Assembly (NCBI GenBank): GCA_944326085.1
Contig: CALVCL010000004.1
Span: 62,001-126,000, forward strand
DNA: 64,000 nt
Source of the DNA: an uncultured Tidjanibacter sp.
Lineage (GTDB): Bacteria; Bacteroidota; Bacteroidia; Bacteroidales; Rikenellaceae
Reading direction: 5' to 3'
Below the pieces are notes generated by a model. The model did not search any database. It saw only the letters and a program-made list of their open reading frames with translations, and had not been told where the DNA came from. Positions 36,737 to 45,652 of this stretch are shown piece by piece. The first letter of the stretch is position 1; each line of letters opens with the position of its first letter. A program made the position numbers and the translations under genes.

Positions 36737-37079
36737 CGTCGTCCTCCATATTTGAATTGTCCTCAAAGAACATCTTGCTGAACGTGCGTACCATACCTCC
36801 GGTAAACAGCTTGTCACGCAACAGGTAGAATACCACGGCTGCAACCAGATAAAATCCGCCTACGATGACAAATGCCCATACAAGCGAGTCTATCCACGAT
36901 GCAACGGCAACTACCAAAGCGCCTGTCAATGTAAGTACGGCCAGCAACAGCATCAGCAGAAATGCTGCCAGCGTAATGGCCTTGCTGCAAATGATGGACA
37001 AATGCTCCACCATTTTCAGCTTGATTTTCTTAATGCGAAGGTCTATGTAGTACCTTACATCCTGAAACAGTTCTTCCAT
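36720..37079 (-). CDS. holin-X-like membrane protein (PF07332-type)
   Basis: 119 aa with two strong membrane helices (about 33-58 and 65-88) separated by a short turn (SWIDSL). The N-terminus EELFQDVRYYIDLRIKKIKLKMVEHLS is amphipathic. The tail is acidic and ends FEDNSNMEDDDEENF. This resembles the holin-X/YqjE-like family, which in spite of the name is chromosomal and stress-related rather than a phage lysis protein. Middle gene of the YtxH-holin-X-hypothetical set. Confidence 0.75.
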   Translation of the reverse strand: MEELFQDVRYYIDLRIKKIKLKMVEHLSIICSKAITLAAFLLMLLLAVLTLTGALVVAVASWIDSLVWAFVIVGGFYLVAAVVFYLLRDKLFTGGMVRTFSKMFFEDNSNMEDDDEENF

Positions 37080-37097
37080 GCCGAAGTATTATTCCCG

Positions 37098-37400
37098 TTA
37101 TTCTCCGCTTTCGGTCTTTTCGCAGTCGCACAACTCGGCCTTCACACCGGCTATCTCGTTGTTAACGAACTCGCGAGCCTGATTGACACCGTTCCTGACC
37201 TGCCTTACGCCACGGTTAACCGCATCCTTTGCCTTGGCGGTTGTACGTTCGACGAATTCGCTTGCTTCATCGACACTCTCATCGACGAACTCACGTAGCT
37301 GTCTGCGTGTCTTCTTGCCGCTCTGCGGCGCATACAAAAGCGCTGCTATACCTCCTGCAACTGCACCAATAAGAAATGCTGCAATATTCGAACCTTTCAT
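37098..37400 (-). CDS. YtxH-domain protein
   Basis: 100 aa. The N-terminus GSNIAAFLIGAVAGGIAALLYAPQSGKKTRRQLR is the YtxH signature: one membrane helix with a glycine-rich stretch and the LYAPxSG motif. The rest is a charged helical repeat (DESVDEASEFVERTTAKAKDAVNRGVRQVRNGVNQAREFV) like late-embryogenesis-type proteins. Such proteins are usually stress-induced (general stress in Bacillus). First gene of a three-gene operon, 18 nt before the holin-like gene. Confidence 0.85.
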   Translation of the reverse strand: MKGSNIAAFLIGAVAGGIAALLYAPQSGKKTRRQLREFVDESVDEASEFVERTTAKAKDAVNRGVRQVRNGVNQAREFVNNEIAGVKAELCDCEKTESGE

Positions 37401-37662
37401 AGCTGTATATTTTTAAGTTAAACAATTAGCTTTTCTGTACATACGGTCCAAAACGATAAATATTATATATGTCCTGCAATCTAATCGCCGAGTCGGAACA
37501 TGCACATACGGCATGATATGCCGCTAAATATTCGCCTCTTCGCTTCTGCCCGTGTAAAACAATATTATCAATTATCACCATATTTTTCTTATACGAAAAC
37601 AAGATAATCAATTTTATTGTGGTTTCCAAAAATATGACAGGGTCAACTGATACAATAACAAA
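37401..37662. other. gene-free stretch
   Basis: Together with the terminator that follows, the gap to arcC is about 318 nt. I see no coding frame or RNA fold. The YtxH promoter should lie near the left end, but I find no clean TANNTTTG box. Confidence 0.4.
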
Positions 37663-37695
37663 AATGCGTCACCGGCAAAATGCCGGTGACGCATT
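37663..37695 (-). terminator. terminator of arcC
   Basis: 15-bp perfect stem AATGCGTCACCGGCA/TGCCGGTGACGCATT with a 3-nt loop; a TTTTTG run follows on the minus strand, 24 nt past the stop. Confidence 0.88.
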
Positions 37696-37718
37696 AACAT
37701 ATGTATGCATTAGCTGCT

Positions 37719-38657
37719 CTACGGAATGATACGTGTACCGCCGCCTTCCACACCCAATTGGGTAGCGTCGGTAATAACGCATTCCTTGCCTCCGTTACGT
37801 ACAAAATAAAGTGCTGCCTTAACCTTTGGAAGCATGGAACCCTCCGAAAACTGTTTCTCTTCAATATAACGCTCCGCTTCTGCCACCGTAATGGTGTCAA
37901 GAGCCTTTTCATCAGGCTTGCGGAAATTGATATATACCTTAGGTACATCGGTAAGTATATAGAACTCGTCTGCACCTATCTGTACAGCTGTCAATGCCGA
38001 AGCCAGATCCTTGTCTATCACAGCCTCGACACCGCAAAGCTGATTGCCGTCACGATATACAGGAATACCTCCGCCACCTGCTGTAATTACTATATTGCCT
38101 TCCGAAGCAAGACGTTTTACTATGTCTACATTGACAATCTCCAGCGGCGCAGGCGAAGGCACAACCTTACGCCAGCCATTCCCCTTGGGGTCTTCACGGA
38201 ATATGGAACCATCCTCTGCAGCAATCCGGTCGGCATGTTCCTTGGAATAGTACGGGCCTATCGGTTTTGTAGGATTGGCAAAACGTTCATCGTTACGGTC
38301 AACAACAACCTCTGTAACCATAGTTACGACTCCACGTTTCAGACCTGCAGCCACAAGCTCGTTACGCAACGTACGTTCTATCATGTACCCTATCGAGCCC
38401 TGTGTTTCAGCCACACAAAAATCCATAGGCATAGCCTGCAACTCATACATTTTACGGCCGGCATCATGCTGCAAAAGCACATTGCCTACTTGAGGACCGT
38501 TGCCATGACCTATAACTACATTATAATTACGGTATACAAGCTGCATCAGGGAGCCACACGTATCCTTTACGTTCTGTAACTGTTCCGCATAGGTTCCTTT
38601 TTGCCCACTACGGAGCAAGGCATTGCCTCCCAATGCGACTACTGCGAGTTTTGCCAT
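37719..38657 (-). CDS. arcC: carbamate kinase
   Basis: 312 aa, typical length. Makes ATP from carbamoyl phosphate and ADP. Family blocks: LAVVALGGNALLRSGQKGTYAEQ, VIGHGNGPQVGNVLLQ, EVVVDRNDERFANPTKPIG, GWRKVVPSPAPLEIV, NIVITAGGGGIPVYRD and DKDLASALTAVQIGADEFYILTDVPKVYINF, ending with GGTRIIP. No arginine deiminase or ornithine carbamoyltransferase is next to it, so the carbamoyl-phosphate source is not shown. It has its own promoter and terminator. Confidence 0.95.
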   Translation of the reverse strand: MAKLAVVALGGNALLRSGQKGTYAEQLQNVKDTCGSLMQLVYRNYNVVIGHGNGPQVGNVLLQHDAGRKMYELQAMPMDFCVAETQGSIGYMIERTLRNELVAAGLKRGVVTMVTEVVVDRNDERFANPTKPIGPYYSKEHADRIAAEDGSIFREDPKGNGWRKVVPSPAPLEIVNVDIVKRLASEGNIVITAGGGGIPVYRDGNQLCGVEAVIDKDLASALTAVQIGADEFYILTDVPKVYINFRKPDEKALDTITVAEAERYIEEKQFSEGSMLPKVKAALYFVRNGGKECVITDATQLGVEGGGTRIIP

Positions 38658-38716
38658 TGTTCTAAGGTTTCTTTATAAATTTAGCAGCCGTGAACCTGTT
38701 AGGCCCACGGCGGACA

Positions 38717-38748
38717 CAAAGATACTTAAAATGAATGTAAAAGCAAAA
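38717..38748 (-). promoter_or_regulatory. promoter of arcC
   Basis: On the minus strand TTTTG (complement of 38744-38748), 19-nt spacer, TATCTTTG (complement of 38717-38724). One of the best -33/-7 matches in the window, 60 nt before the arcC ATG. Confidence 0.65.
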
Positions 38749-38849
38749 TTTCCCTTACATTCCTTCAGCATTTTAATCAAAATACATCCGAATTGTAGCT
38801 TACCCTATACATTGCCGTACTAAACTGCAACACATTGCCATTTTACAGA

Positions 38850-39551
38850 CTATTCATATAACTTGCGAAGCTTTTCGGCCAAAATCGGCAATCCTTCCGC
38901 ACTACGCATGCGTATATGCTCGCAAAGATGGCGGATACCTGCAATATCAGGATTTCCCGGGTCCACAAGATATATAGGCGTGCTGGCCGGCACATAACGC
39001 ACCAGCGATGCGGCTGGGTAGACCGCCAGCGAAGTCCCTGCCACAATCATTATATCCGCTTCAGAAGCTATGCGCACAGCATCATCGAACCGCGGAACAG
39101 CCTCGCCGAAGAATACCACGAACGGTCTTGCAGGAGAACCGTCCGGCGCCATATCATCGAGTTTCTGCTCCCATCCCTCTATCGGAAATATTATGTCCTC
39201 ATTGCGTGAACTGCGTAACTTGCGCAATTCGCCGTGCAGATGCGTCACATGACTGCTGCCTGCCCTTTCATGCAAATCATCGATATTCTGTGTTACAATT
39301 TTCACATCGAAACAATCTTCCAATCCGGCCAAAGCATAATGGCCAGCATTCGGCTTGGTTTCCAGCAGCTCACGACGCCGCTTGTTGTAAAACTCTATAA
39401 CACGTGCCCTGTTGCTTGCAAGTGCCTCCGGAGTACACACATCCTCTATACGGTAATTGGCCCATAGCCCATCCGCATCGCGGAACGTTGCAATACCGCT
39501 GTCTGCACTCACTCCGGCACCGGTAAACACTACCAATTTCTGTTTCTCCAT
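38850..39551 (-). CDS. cobB: NAD-dependent protein deacylase (sirtuin)
   Basis: 233 aa from the second Met of MVMEKQ. NAD site: VFTGAGVSADSGIATFRDADGLW; catalytic QNIDDLHERAG and HLHGEL; GTSLAVYPAASL. YNKRR has the YxxR pair that favours desuccinylase/demalonylase activity in class III sirtuins. The usual four zinc-binding cysteines are absent: between HLHGEL and VVFFGE there is no Cys. This zinc-less form is known among Bacteroidota and some proteobacterial deacylases, so I take it as a subgroup feature, not decay. Confidence 0.9.
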   Translation of the reverse strand: MEKQKLVVFTGAGVSADSGIATFRDADGLWANYRIEDVCTPEALASNRARVIEFYNKRRRELLETKPNAGHYALAGLEDCFDVKIVTQNIDDLHERAGSSHVTHLHGELRKLRSSRNEDIIFPIEGWEQKLDDMAPDGSPARPFVVFFGEAVPRFDDAVRIASEADIMIVAGTSLAVYPAASLVRYVPASTPIYLVDPGNPDIAGIRHLCEHIRMRSAEGLPILAEKLRKLYE

Positions 39552-39611
39552 AACCAATTCACTTCAGCCATTAAGGACCGATACTGTCAAACAGCGTTTG
39601 CAATGAACGAC

Positions 39612-39649
39612 CAAAAAGAGTTCCCGCACCGAACCAACAGTGCGGGAAC
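39612..39649 (-). terminator. terminator of the ptb-buk operon
   Basis: 10-bp stem GTTCCCGCAC/GTGCGGGAAC (39620-39629 with 39640-39649) followed on the minus strand by TCTTTTTGG; 32 nt past the buk stop. Confidence 0.85.
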
Positions 39650-39680
39650 AAATTATGAAAGTCCGTACAATCGACTGCAA

Positions 39681-40748
39681 CTATTCGTAAACCCTTGGGG
39701 TAAGTTTACCTTCAAGCACACGAAGCGCATTGCCTGCAAGAGCTTCAAGCTCGTTCTCTCCAGGCATGACAACCACTTCGGCGATGAACGACACCATATC
39801 TGAAATATACTTGCATACATACTTGTCATGTGCAATACCGCCTGTAAGTATGATTGCGTCAACCTTACCCTTGAGTACAGCAGCCATTTCACCTACATAC
39901 TTGCCGACATTGTAGCACATTGCGTCCTGTATAAGAGCCGCACGCTGGTCGCCTGCTTCGGCACGCTTGGAAATTTCCATAGCGCTGTTGGTGCCGAAAT
40001 GTGCCACAAAACCGCCTCGACTGGTGATAAACTTCGATATCTGGTTAATGTCGTATTTACCCGCTGCAGCCCACTTTGCCACTGCCAATGCGGGCAAACC
40101 GCCTGCACGTTCCGGCGAGAACGGGCCTTCACCTTCGAGGGCGTTGTTCACGTCAATAACCTCACCCTTGCAGTGAGCGCCGACGGAGATGCCGCCTCCG
40201 AGGTGTACTACAATCAAATTGAGGTCTTCGTAACGCAATCCCCTCTTTTCAGCATAAGCACGGGCCATAGCCTTCTGATTGAGAGCATGGAATATGGATT
40301 CCCTCTCAATGTCGGGGTGACCTGTGATGCGTGCCACATCCTGCAACTCATCTACAACAACCGGATCAGCCATATAAGCCTTTGCTCCGGCTTCTTTTGC
40401 GATGTCGTATGCGAGAAGCGCACCGAGGTTGGAAGCATGATGTCCCCTCGGACGGTTGCGGATATCGTCAATCATGGCTTCGTTAACCTCATACACACCC
40501 GACTTTACAGGCTTGATGAGGCCGCCGCGGCCAATGACAGCATCAATATCGGAAATTGTCACGCCAGCTTCCTTCATAGCGGCCAAAATGATGTTCTTGC
40601 GGAAATCGAACTGGTCGAGAACGCTGGCAAAGGGAGCGAGTTCTTCTGTCGAGTGACGGAGCGTTATTTCACGCACCGCCTTATCGTCCTGATATATGGC
40701 AACTTTCGTAGAAGTAGAACCCGGATTTATCGCTAATATCGTATACAT
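39681..40748 (-). CDS. buk: butyrate kinase
   Basis: 355 aa acetokinase-family enzyme converting butyryl (or branched-chain acyl) phosphate and ADP to acid and ATP. Family blocks: MYTILAINPGSTSTKVAIYQ, VIGRGGLIKPVKSGVYEVNEAMIDD, HASNLGALLAYDIA, DPVVVDELQDVARITGHP, NLIVVHLGGGISVGAHCKG, NNALEGEGPFSPERAGGLP and IILTGGIAHDKYVC. Paired with ptb (9-nt gap), the classic acid-forming pair. Some buk homologues prefer isobutyrate or valerate, so chain length is not certain. Confidence 0.93.
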   Translation of the reverse strand: MYTILAINPGSTSTKVAIYQDDKAVREITLRHSTEELAPFASVLDQFDFRKNIILAAMKEAGVTISDIDAVIGRGGLIKPVKSGVYEVNEAMIDDIRNRPRGHHASNLGALLAYDIAKEAGAKAYMADPVVVDELQDVARITGHPDIERESIFHALNQKAMARAYAEKRGLRYEDLNLIVVHLGGGISVGAHCKGEVIDVNNALEGEGPFSPERAGGLPALAVAKWAAAGKYDINQISKFITSRGGFVAHFGTNSAMEISKRAEAGDQRAALIQDAMCYNVGKYVGEMAAVLKGKVDAIILTGGIAHDKYVCKYISDMVSFIAEVVVMPGENELEALAGNALRVLEGKLTPRVYE

Positions 40749-40757
40749 TATTCCGGA

Positions 40758-41663
40758 CTATTTTGCAGAAAGACATGCCAATGCTATCGAATACATCTTG
40801 GTCTTGCGGGAGTCGCCACGCGAAGTGAGTACGCATGGAACCTTTGCACCTACGACCATTGCTGCGAGTTCTGCGCCACCGAACTTGGTACAGGACTTGA
40901 AGAATACGTTACCTGCATCGATATTCGGGAAGACGAGGCAGTCTGCGTCACCTACAACAGGGTTGTCGAGTTTCTTGGTAGCAGCAGCCTCTTTGTTGAT
41001 TGCAACGTCGAGTGCGAGCGGACCATCAATGTAAACCTTGCAGCCGAGCTGACCGCGTTCACCCATTTTGGCAAGCATTGCAGCCTCTACAGACGATTGT
41101 ACCGACGGAAGAAGCTGTTCGCTCGGAGCTATACACGCAACCTTCGGAACATCAATTTCCAGTTTTTTCGCCGTCTGTACGATGAACTTGGTGATGGCAG
41201 TCTTCTGTGCGAAATCAGGGTAAGGTATAACGGCAACGTCACCAATGGTAAGAAGCTTGTGATATGCAGGTATCTGCATAACTGTAACGTGACTCAAAAC
41301 GCCCTTCGGGGGAACAAGACCGAATTCCTTGTTGAGAATACCTCTCATATACTTGTCGGTCGACACGAGTCCCTTCATAATAACATCTCCCTTGCCTTCG
41401 CTTACCATCTGCACAGCGATACGTACGCAGTTTACATCAACTGTTTCGGGAACTATGGCAAAGCGGGACATGTCTATGCCTTCAGCCTTGCATACCTTCT
41501 CTATTTCGTTGGGGTCGCCTACGAGTGTAGCCTCTACAATACCAGCCTCAATGGCATCGTTGACTGCTTCAAGTGTGTGTGAATCCTGACCGTAAGCTAC
41601 GATAAGCCTGCGTTTACCCCTCGCCTTTGCTGCTGCGACGAGTTCATCTAAATGTTTAATCAT
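40758..41663 (-). CDS. ptb: phosphate butyryltransferase
   Basis: 301 aa. Transfers acyl from CoA to phosphate, supplying buk. Family blocks: KRRLIVAYGQDSHTLEAVNDAI, SEGKGDVIMKGLVSTDKYMRGILNKE, LSHVTVMQIPAYHKLLTIGDVAVIPYPDF, DGPLALDVAINKEAA and DADCLVFPNIDAGNVFFKSCTKFGGAELAAMVVGA. It lacks the long N-terminal half of Pta, matching Ptb length. No separate pta is in this window. Whether it also acts as a phosphotransacetylase for the adjacent ackA is not decidable from sequence. Confidence 0.9.
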   Translation of the reverse strand: MIKHLDELVAAAKARGKRRLIVAYGQDSHTLEAVNDAIEAGIVEATLVGDPNEIEKVCKAEGIDMSRFAIVPETVDVNCVRIAVQMVSEGKGDVIMKGLVSTDKYMRGILNKEFGLVPPKGVLSHVTVMQIPAYHKLLTIGDVAVIPYPDFAQKTAITKFIVQTAKKLEIDVPKVACIAPSEQLLPSVQSSVEAAMLAKMGERGQLGCKVYIDGPLALDVAINKEAAATKKLDNPVVGDADCLVFPNIDAGNVFFKSCTKFGGAELAAMVVGAKVPCVLTSRGDSRKTKMYSIALACLSAK

Positions 41664-41706
41664 GACTATTAATTATAAATTGAATTATCTCTTTTCAAAG
41701 GGTGGC

Positions 41707-41763
41707 CAAAATTACCCATTGTCGGGCAAATAAAAAAGTTTTCAACAGATTATTTGCCCGACA
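41707..41763 (-). promoter_or_regulatory. ptb-buk -7 box overlapped by a 14-bp inverted repeat
   Basis: TAATTTTG on the minus strand (complement of 41707-41714) lies 44 nt before ptb. Just upstream is an inverted repeat TGTCGGGCAAATAA/TTATTTGCCCGACA (41720-41733 with 41750-41763) with a 16-nt loop. The repeat can be the ackA terminator or a regulator site over the -33 region, or both. Confidence 0.5.
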
Positions 41764-41784
41764 GCGGGTATAAGAGTTACCGGA

Positions 41785-42999
41785 TTAGCGGCAATTGTTG
41801 ACAATGCTAAATGTATCGGTTGCGATGACAAGTTCCTCGTTTGTTGCAATAAGGGCTGCCTTCACGCGAGAGCCTGGTTTCGAGATAATGGTATCCTTAC
41901 CCCTGAGGCCGCGGTTGATGTCGGCATCGAATTCGAGACCGAGGAATTCCATATTGGAGCAAACGTATTCGCGGAACGAAGGGTCGTTTTCACCCACACC
42001 GCCGGTAAACACAACGAGGTCAAGACCGCCCATGGCTGCTGCATAGGCGCCTACATACTTCTTCACGCGATAGTAGTAAACATCCAATGCGAGTTTGGCG
42101 CGTTCATTACCCTCGGCTGCCGCACTCTCAATGTCACGCATGTCGGAAGACAGGCCGCTTATGCCAAGCACACCCGACTGTTTGTTTATCATACCCCATA
42201 TTTCATTACCGGTCATATGCTCCTTGTCGGCAATGTAAGTGAGCGCACCAGGGTCTACGTCACCGCAGCGGGTACCCATGAGAAGTCCGTCAACAGGAGT
42301 GAAGCCCATGGAGGTATCGATACTCTTGCCGCAGTCAACGGCAGCTACCGAAGCCCCGTTACCTATGTGGCAGGTAACTACCTTGGCCTTGTTGATATCG
42401 AGACCAGCAAGTTCGCAACCCACCTTGGCAACGAACTTGTGGCTTGTTCCATGGAAACCGTAACGGCGTACACGGTACTGTTCGTAATATTTGTATGGAA
42501 GTCCATATATAAAGCTGCGTGCCGGCATCGTCTGATGGAACGATGTGTCGAAACATGCAACCTGCGGAATATTAGGGCACAATTCCTTAACGGCATATAT
42601 ACCCTTAAGGTTTGCAGGGTTGTGCAGCGGAGCGAGGTCGATAAGTTCCTCAATCTGGCTTATCACCTTATCGTCGACCAACACGCTGTCCGCAAAGAAG
42701 TCACCGCCGTGGGCCACACGATGGCCTACGGCCTTGATGTCGGCCAGAGAGGAAATAACACCGGACTTTTCATCGGTGATAGCCTTGAAAATAAGGTCTA
42801 TACCTTTTGTATGGTTGGGAATGTCGGTTGTCAGTTCCAAGCGGGGCTTGTCGGTTGGCTTATGGGTAATCACACCGCCTTCGATACCGATACGCTCTAC
42901 AAGACCTTTGGCAAGCAGAGTGTTTTCACGTGCGGATACCATGTCGATAACCTGATACTTTATCGACGAACTGCCACAGTTCAATACGAGAATTACCAT
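41785..42999 (-). CDS. ackA: acetate kinase
   Basis: 404 aa, standard length. Acetyl phosphate plus ADP to acetate plus ATP. Family blocks: MVILVLNCGSSSIKYQVID, VGHRVAHGGDFF, LAPLHNPANLKGIYAV, ACFDTSFHQTMP, VRRYGFHGTSHKFV, VTCHIGNGASVAAV, DTSMGFTPVDGLLMGTRCGDVDPG and DLVVFTGGVGEN. ptb-buk follow downstream on the same strand after a 121-nt gap containing the inverted repeat. It is 48 nt after the fluoride channel gene. Confidence 0.97.
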   Translation of the reverse strand: MVILVLNCGSSSIKYQVIDMVSARENTLLAKGLVERIGIEGGVITHKPTDKPRLELTTDIPNHTKGIDLIFKAITDEKSGVISSLADIKAVGHRVAHGGDFFADSVLVDDKVISQIEELIDLAPLHNPANLKGIYAVKELCPNIPQVACFDTSFHQTMPARSFIYGLPYKYYEQYRVRRYGFHGTSHKFVAKVGCELAGLDINKAKVVTCHIGNGASVAAVDCGKSIDTSMGFTPVDGLLMGTRCGDVDPGALTYIADKEHMTGNEIWGMINKQSGVLGISGLSSDMRDIESAAAEGNERAKLALDVYYYRVKKYVGAYAAAMGGLDLVVFTGGVGENDPSFREYVCSNMEFLGLEFDADINRGLRGKDTIISKPGSRVKAALIATNEELVIATDTFSIVNNCR

Positions 43000-43047
43000 G
43001 TTCTTTCAGATAATGATTAGGTTAGAATATCTAAATAATAATATGCA

Positions 43048-43428
43048 TTACAAAACAACAGCACGGCCGGAAATGCGCATTCCGCCAATTATGCCAAGCC
43101 ACGTCAACAACATGCACACCGCAACACTGGCCGCAATATATCCAACAGCCATACCACACTGTCCTGCCCTGAACATTCGCAATGCCTCAAGGGAGAATGT
43201 CGAGAATGTGGTGAACCCGCCGCAAAAACCGGCCATTGCCGCCACATGCCACCCTCCGAAAGGAATAGCCGCCCACACGACTCCTATCGCGAACGAACCC
43301 AAAGCATTAACGAGCATAGTTCCCCATGGGAAGCCGTTACATAACGATGCCATGAACACCGAAACGGCATATCTCAACGCACTGCCGACAAATCCGCCGA
43401 CACCGGTCAATAAAACGTATTTCAGCAT
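43048..43428 (-). CDS. crcB: fluoride exporter CrcB/FluC
   Basis: 126 aa from ATG 43428; the longer frame to 43506 would span the -7 box. Dual-topology fluoride channel with four helices. Key motifs: TGVGGFVGSALRYAV, the NALGSFAIG block (Asn lining the pore) and the GFCGGFTTFSTFSLEAL aromatic box whose Phe residues form the fluoride path. Length equals that of FluC homologues. No fluoride riboswitch can fit in the approximately 30-nt leader. Possibly co-transcribed with ackA (48-nt gap). Confidence 0.93.
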   Translation of the reverse strand: MLKYVLLTGVGGFVGSALRYAVSVFMASLCNGFPWGTMLVNALGSFAIGVVWAAIPFGGWHVAAMAGFCGGFTTFSTFSLEALRMFRAGQCGMAVGYIAASVAVCMLLTWLGIIGGMRISGRAVVL

Positions 43429-43463
43429 CTTCACGCGTTGCAATAAGATTTTATGCTCGTTTG

Positions 43464-43471
43464 CAAAGTTA
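43464..43471 (-). promoter_or_regulatory. -7 element upstream of crcB
   Basis: TAACTTTG on the minus strand, 35 nt before ATG 43428. It overlaps the longer open frame and so supports the shorter protein. Confidence 0.5.
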
Positions 43472-43587
43472 ATGAAAAAAAGTATGCCGCATCCACTCCT
43501 ACCCACATATTAATAGTTAATAACGTTTTATCGCACGACCCCCGCACGCCAAAAATGAAGGTGTTAGAGGCAATTAACGGCATGTTA

Positions 43588-43619
43588 TTGTAGAATTCCG
43601 GAAAAAAGACGTACTTTTG
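43588..43619 (+). promoter_or_regulatory. promoter of the DUF349-pyrG operon
   Basis: TTG (43588-43590), 21-nt spacer, TACTTTTG (43612-43619), about 51 nt before the DUF349 start codon. Confidence 0.5.
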
Positions 43620-43670
43620 TAAGTTACCTGATGATATACAGGAATCAGTAATGAATTAAATCTCTTGAAG

Positions 43671-45650
43671 ATGGCTACCGAGAAAACCAACATCCCTGTT
43701 CCGGAGGAACAAGTCGGCCATGCCGAAGATGTGAACAATGCTTCCGCGACGACGCAAGCCAATGAAGTCGCTGCGTCCGACAATGACGAAACTGAAAAGG
43801 TTGCCGAAACCGTTGATTTCGGCGAAGAAGATGCAGTCCTCGCGGCATCACAGCCCGACCTCGACATGGGCGAAGAGACCGAAGAGGAACTCGCTCAGGC
43901 AGAGTGTCATGATGAAGATACGGACAAAACCATTGCAGACATCGCACGTCTTGACAGGCAGCAACTCGTCGAACTGTTCGCATCGTTGCTTCACACCAAA
44001 CCAGTACAACAGATAAGACGTGAAGCCGAAGCGATAAAAGTTGCCTTCTACAAACTGCACAGGGCCGACTACGAACAGAAAAAACGAGAATTCATCGAAA
44101 ACGGCGGGAATACTGAAGATTTTGCACCCCAGCCAGACGAATACGAGGCAAAACTCAAGGAACTTTTTGCAGAATACCGACGCCGCAGGACGGAATATAT
44201 AGCCAGCATCGAAAAGGAGAAGGAAGAAAATCTCAAAACCAAGCTCCAAATAATTGAGGAACTCAAGGAACTCGTCAATGGAAACGAGACCATGAACACT
44301 ACGTTCAATACATTCCGCGAGCTGCAGCAGCGCTGGCGCGACACAGGAATAGTACCGCAGGCCAATATCAAGGAGTTGTGGGAAACATATAATCTCCACG
44401 TCGAGAATTTCTACAACTATATAAAAATAAACAAGGAACTGCGTGACCTTGACTTGAAACGCAACTACGAGACCAAACTTCAATTGTGCGAAGCAGCCGA
44501 AGCCCTCGTTCTTGAGCCGTCAATAGTGACAGCTTTCCGCAAGTTGCAGGAACTGCACGAACAGTGGCGCGAAACAGGACCCGTTGCCAACGAATACAAG
44601 GAAGTTCTTTGGGACCGTTTCAAGGAGGCCAGTACACGCATCAACAAACAGCATCAGGAATACTTCGAGAAGCTCAAGGAGGAGCAGAAACACAACCTCG
44701 AACTCAAAACGGAACTGTGCGTAAAAGTAGAGGAACTTTCCTCCGAAATACTTACCACCCGTAAGGAATGGAACAAGGCTTCCGACAGGCTCATAGAGAT
44801 ACAGAAAGTTTGGAAAACGATAGGCTTCGCTCCACAGAAGGACAACACAAAAATATATGAACGGTTCCGCGCTGCATGCGACAAGTTTTTCGATCAGAAA
44901 CGCGAATTCTACGAACAGCTAAAGTCCGAAATGGACAACAACCTGCAGCTGAAGACCGAGATATGCAAACAGGCCGAAGCGTTGCAGGACAGCGAACAGT
45001 GGAAGAAGACCACAGACGAACTCATCTCACTTCAAAAGCGCTGGAAGGAGATAGGTCCTGTTTCGCGCCGTCATTCCGACGCCATCTGGAAAAGATTCCG
45101 CGCTGCATGCGACAGGTTCTTCGAGCGCAAGGCTGCACACTTCTCTGGCATCGATGCACAGCACGAGGAAAACCTCCGCGCAAAACTCGCCCTGTTGGAA
45201 GAGATAGAGGCCGCCGACGTAGCAGCAGGAGGTTTCGAAATGATCAAAGACTTTCAAAGGCGATGGAACGAGATAGGTTTTGTGCCCATCAAGCAAAAAG
45301 ACGAGATACAGAAGCGCTACAAGACGGCTGTTGACAATATGTTTGCCATTCTTCGCGGCGGTGAACGCGAACGCAGCATGAACCGTTTCCGCGCCAAGGT
45401 ATCGGACATGAAGAACAACGGTGCAGGCAGACTGCGTTTCGAACGCGACAAACTCTATAACAAGGTTCGCCAGTTGGAAAGCGATATTGCAACCCTGGAA
45501 AACAACATCGGTTTCTTTTCACGTTCCAAAAACGCTGAAAACATGATACGCGAGGTTGAAGCCAAGATAGCAAAAGCCAAACAGGAAATGGCCGATACGA
45601 TAGAGAAAATAAAGTTAATAGATTTACAACAGGAAGAGGGGGATAAATAG
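43671..45650 (+). CDS. DUF349 repeat protein
   Basis: 659 aa from ATG 43671 (a TTG 6 nt earlier is unlikely). The first 100 residues are acidic and low in structure. At least five DUF349-type repeats of about 70-75 aa follow, each with an LQxxWxxxGxxP-type core: [47 protein letters not shown] and [12 protein letters not shown]. These are separated by long charged helices such as [21 protein letters not shown]. The C-terminal part is a coiled coil. Mutations in DUF349 genes have been linked to antibiotic tolerance in other bacteria, but the molecular role is unclear. The pyrG start lies 2 nt after its stop. Confidence 0.85.
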   Translation: MATEKTNIPVPEEQVGHAEDVNNASATTQANEVAASDNDETEKVAETVDFGEEDAVLAASQPDLDMGEETEEELAQAECHDEDTDKTIADIARLDRQQLVELFASLLHTKPVQQIRREAEAIKVAFYKLHRADYEQKKREFIENGGNTEDFAPQPDEYEAKLKELFAEYRRRRTEYIASIEKEKEENLKTKLQIIEELKELVNGNETMNTTFNTFRELQQRWRDTGIVPQANIKELWETYNLHVENFYNYIKINKELRDLDLKRNYETKLQLCEAAEALVLEPSIVTAFRKLQELHEQWRETGPVANEYKEVLWDRFKEASTRINKQHQEYFEKLKEEQKHNLELKTELCVKVEELSSEILTTRKEWNKASDRLIEIQKVWKTIGFAPQKDNTKIYERFRAACDKFFDQKREFYEQLKSEMDNNLQLKTEICKQAEALQDSEQWKKTTDELISLQKRWKEIGPVSRRHSDAIWKRFRAACDRFFERKAAHFSGIDAQHEENLRAKLALLEEIEAADVAAGGFEMIKDFQRRWNEIGFVPIKQKDEIQKRYKTAVDNMFAILRGGERERSMNRFRAKVSDMKNNGAGRLRFERDKLYNKVRQLESDIATLENNIGFFSRSKNAENMIREVEAKIAKAKQEMADTIEKIKLIDLQQEEGDK

Positions 45651-45652
45651 CC

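Noticed and set aside
36720..37079. Phage lysis holin indicating a prophage
   Set aside because: No endolysin or structural phage genes nearby; this holin-X type is commonly chromosomal with YtxH.
43429..43506. Fluoride riboswitch before crcB
   Set aside because: The -7 box at 43464-43471 leaves a leader of only about 30 nt, too short for the riboswitch.
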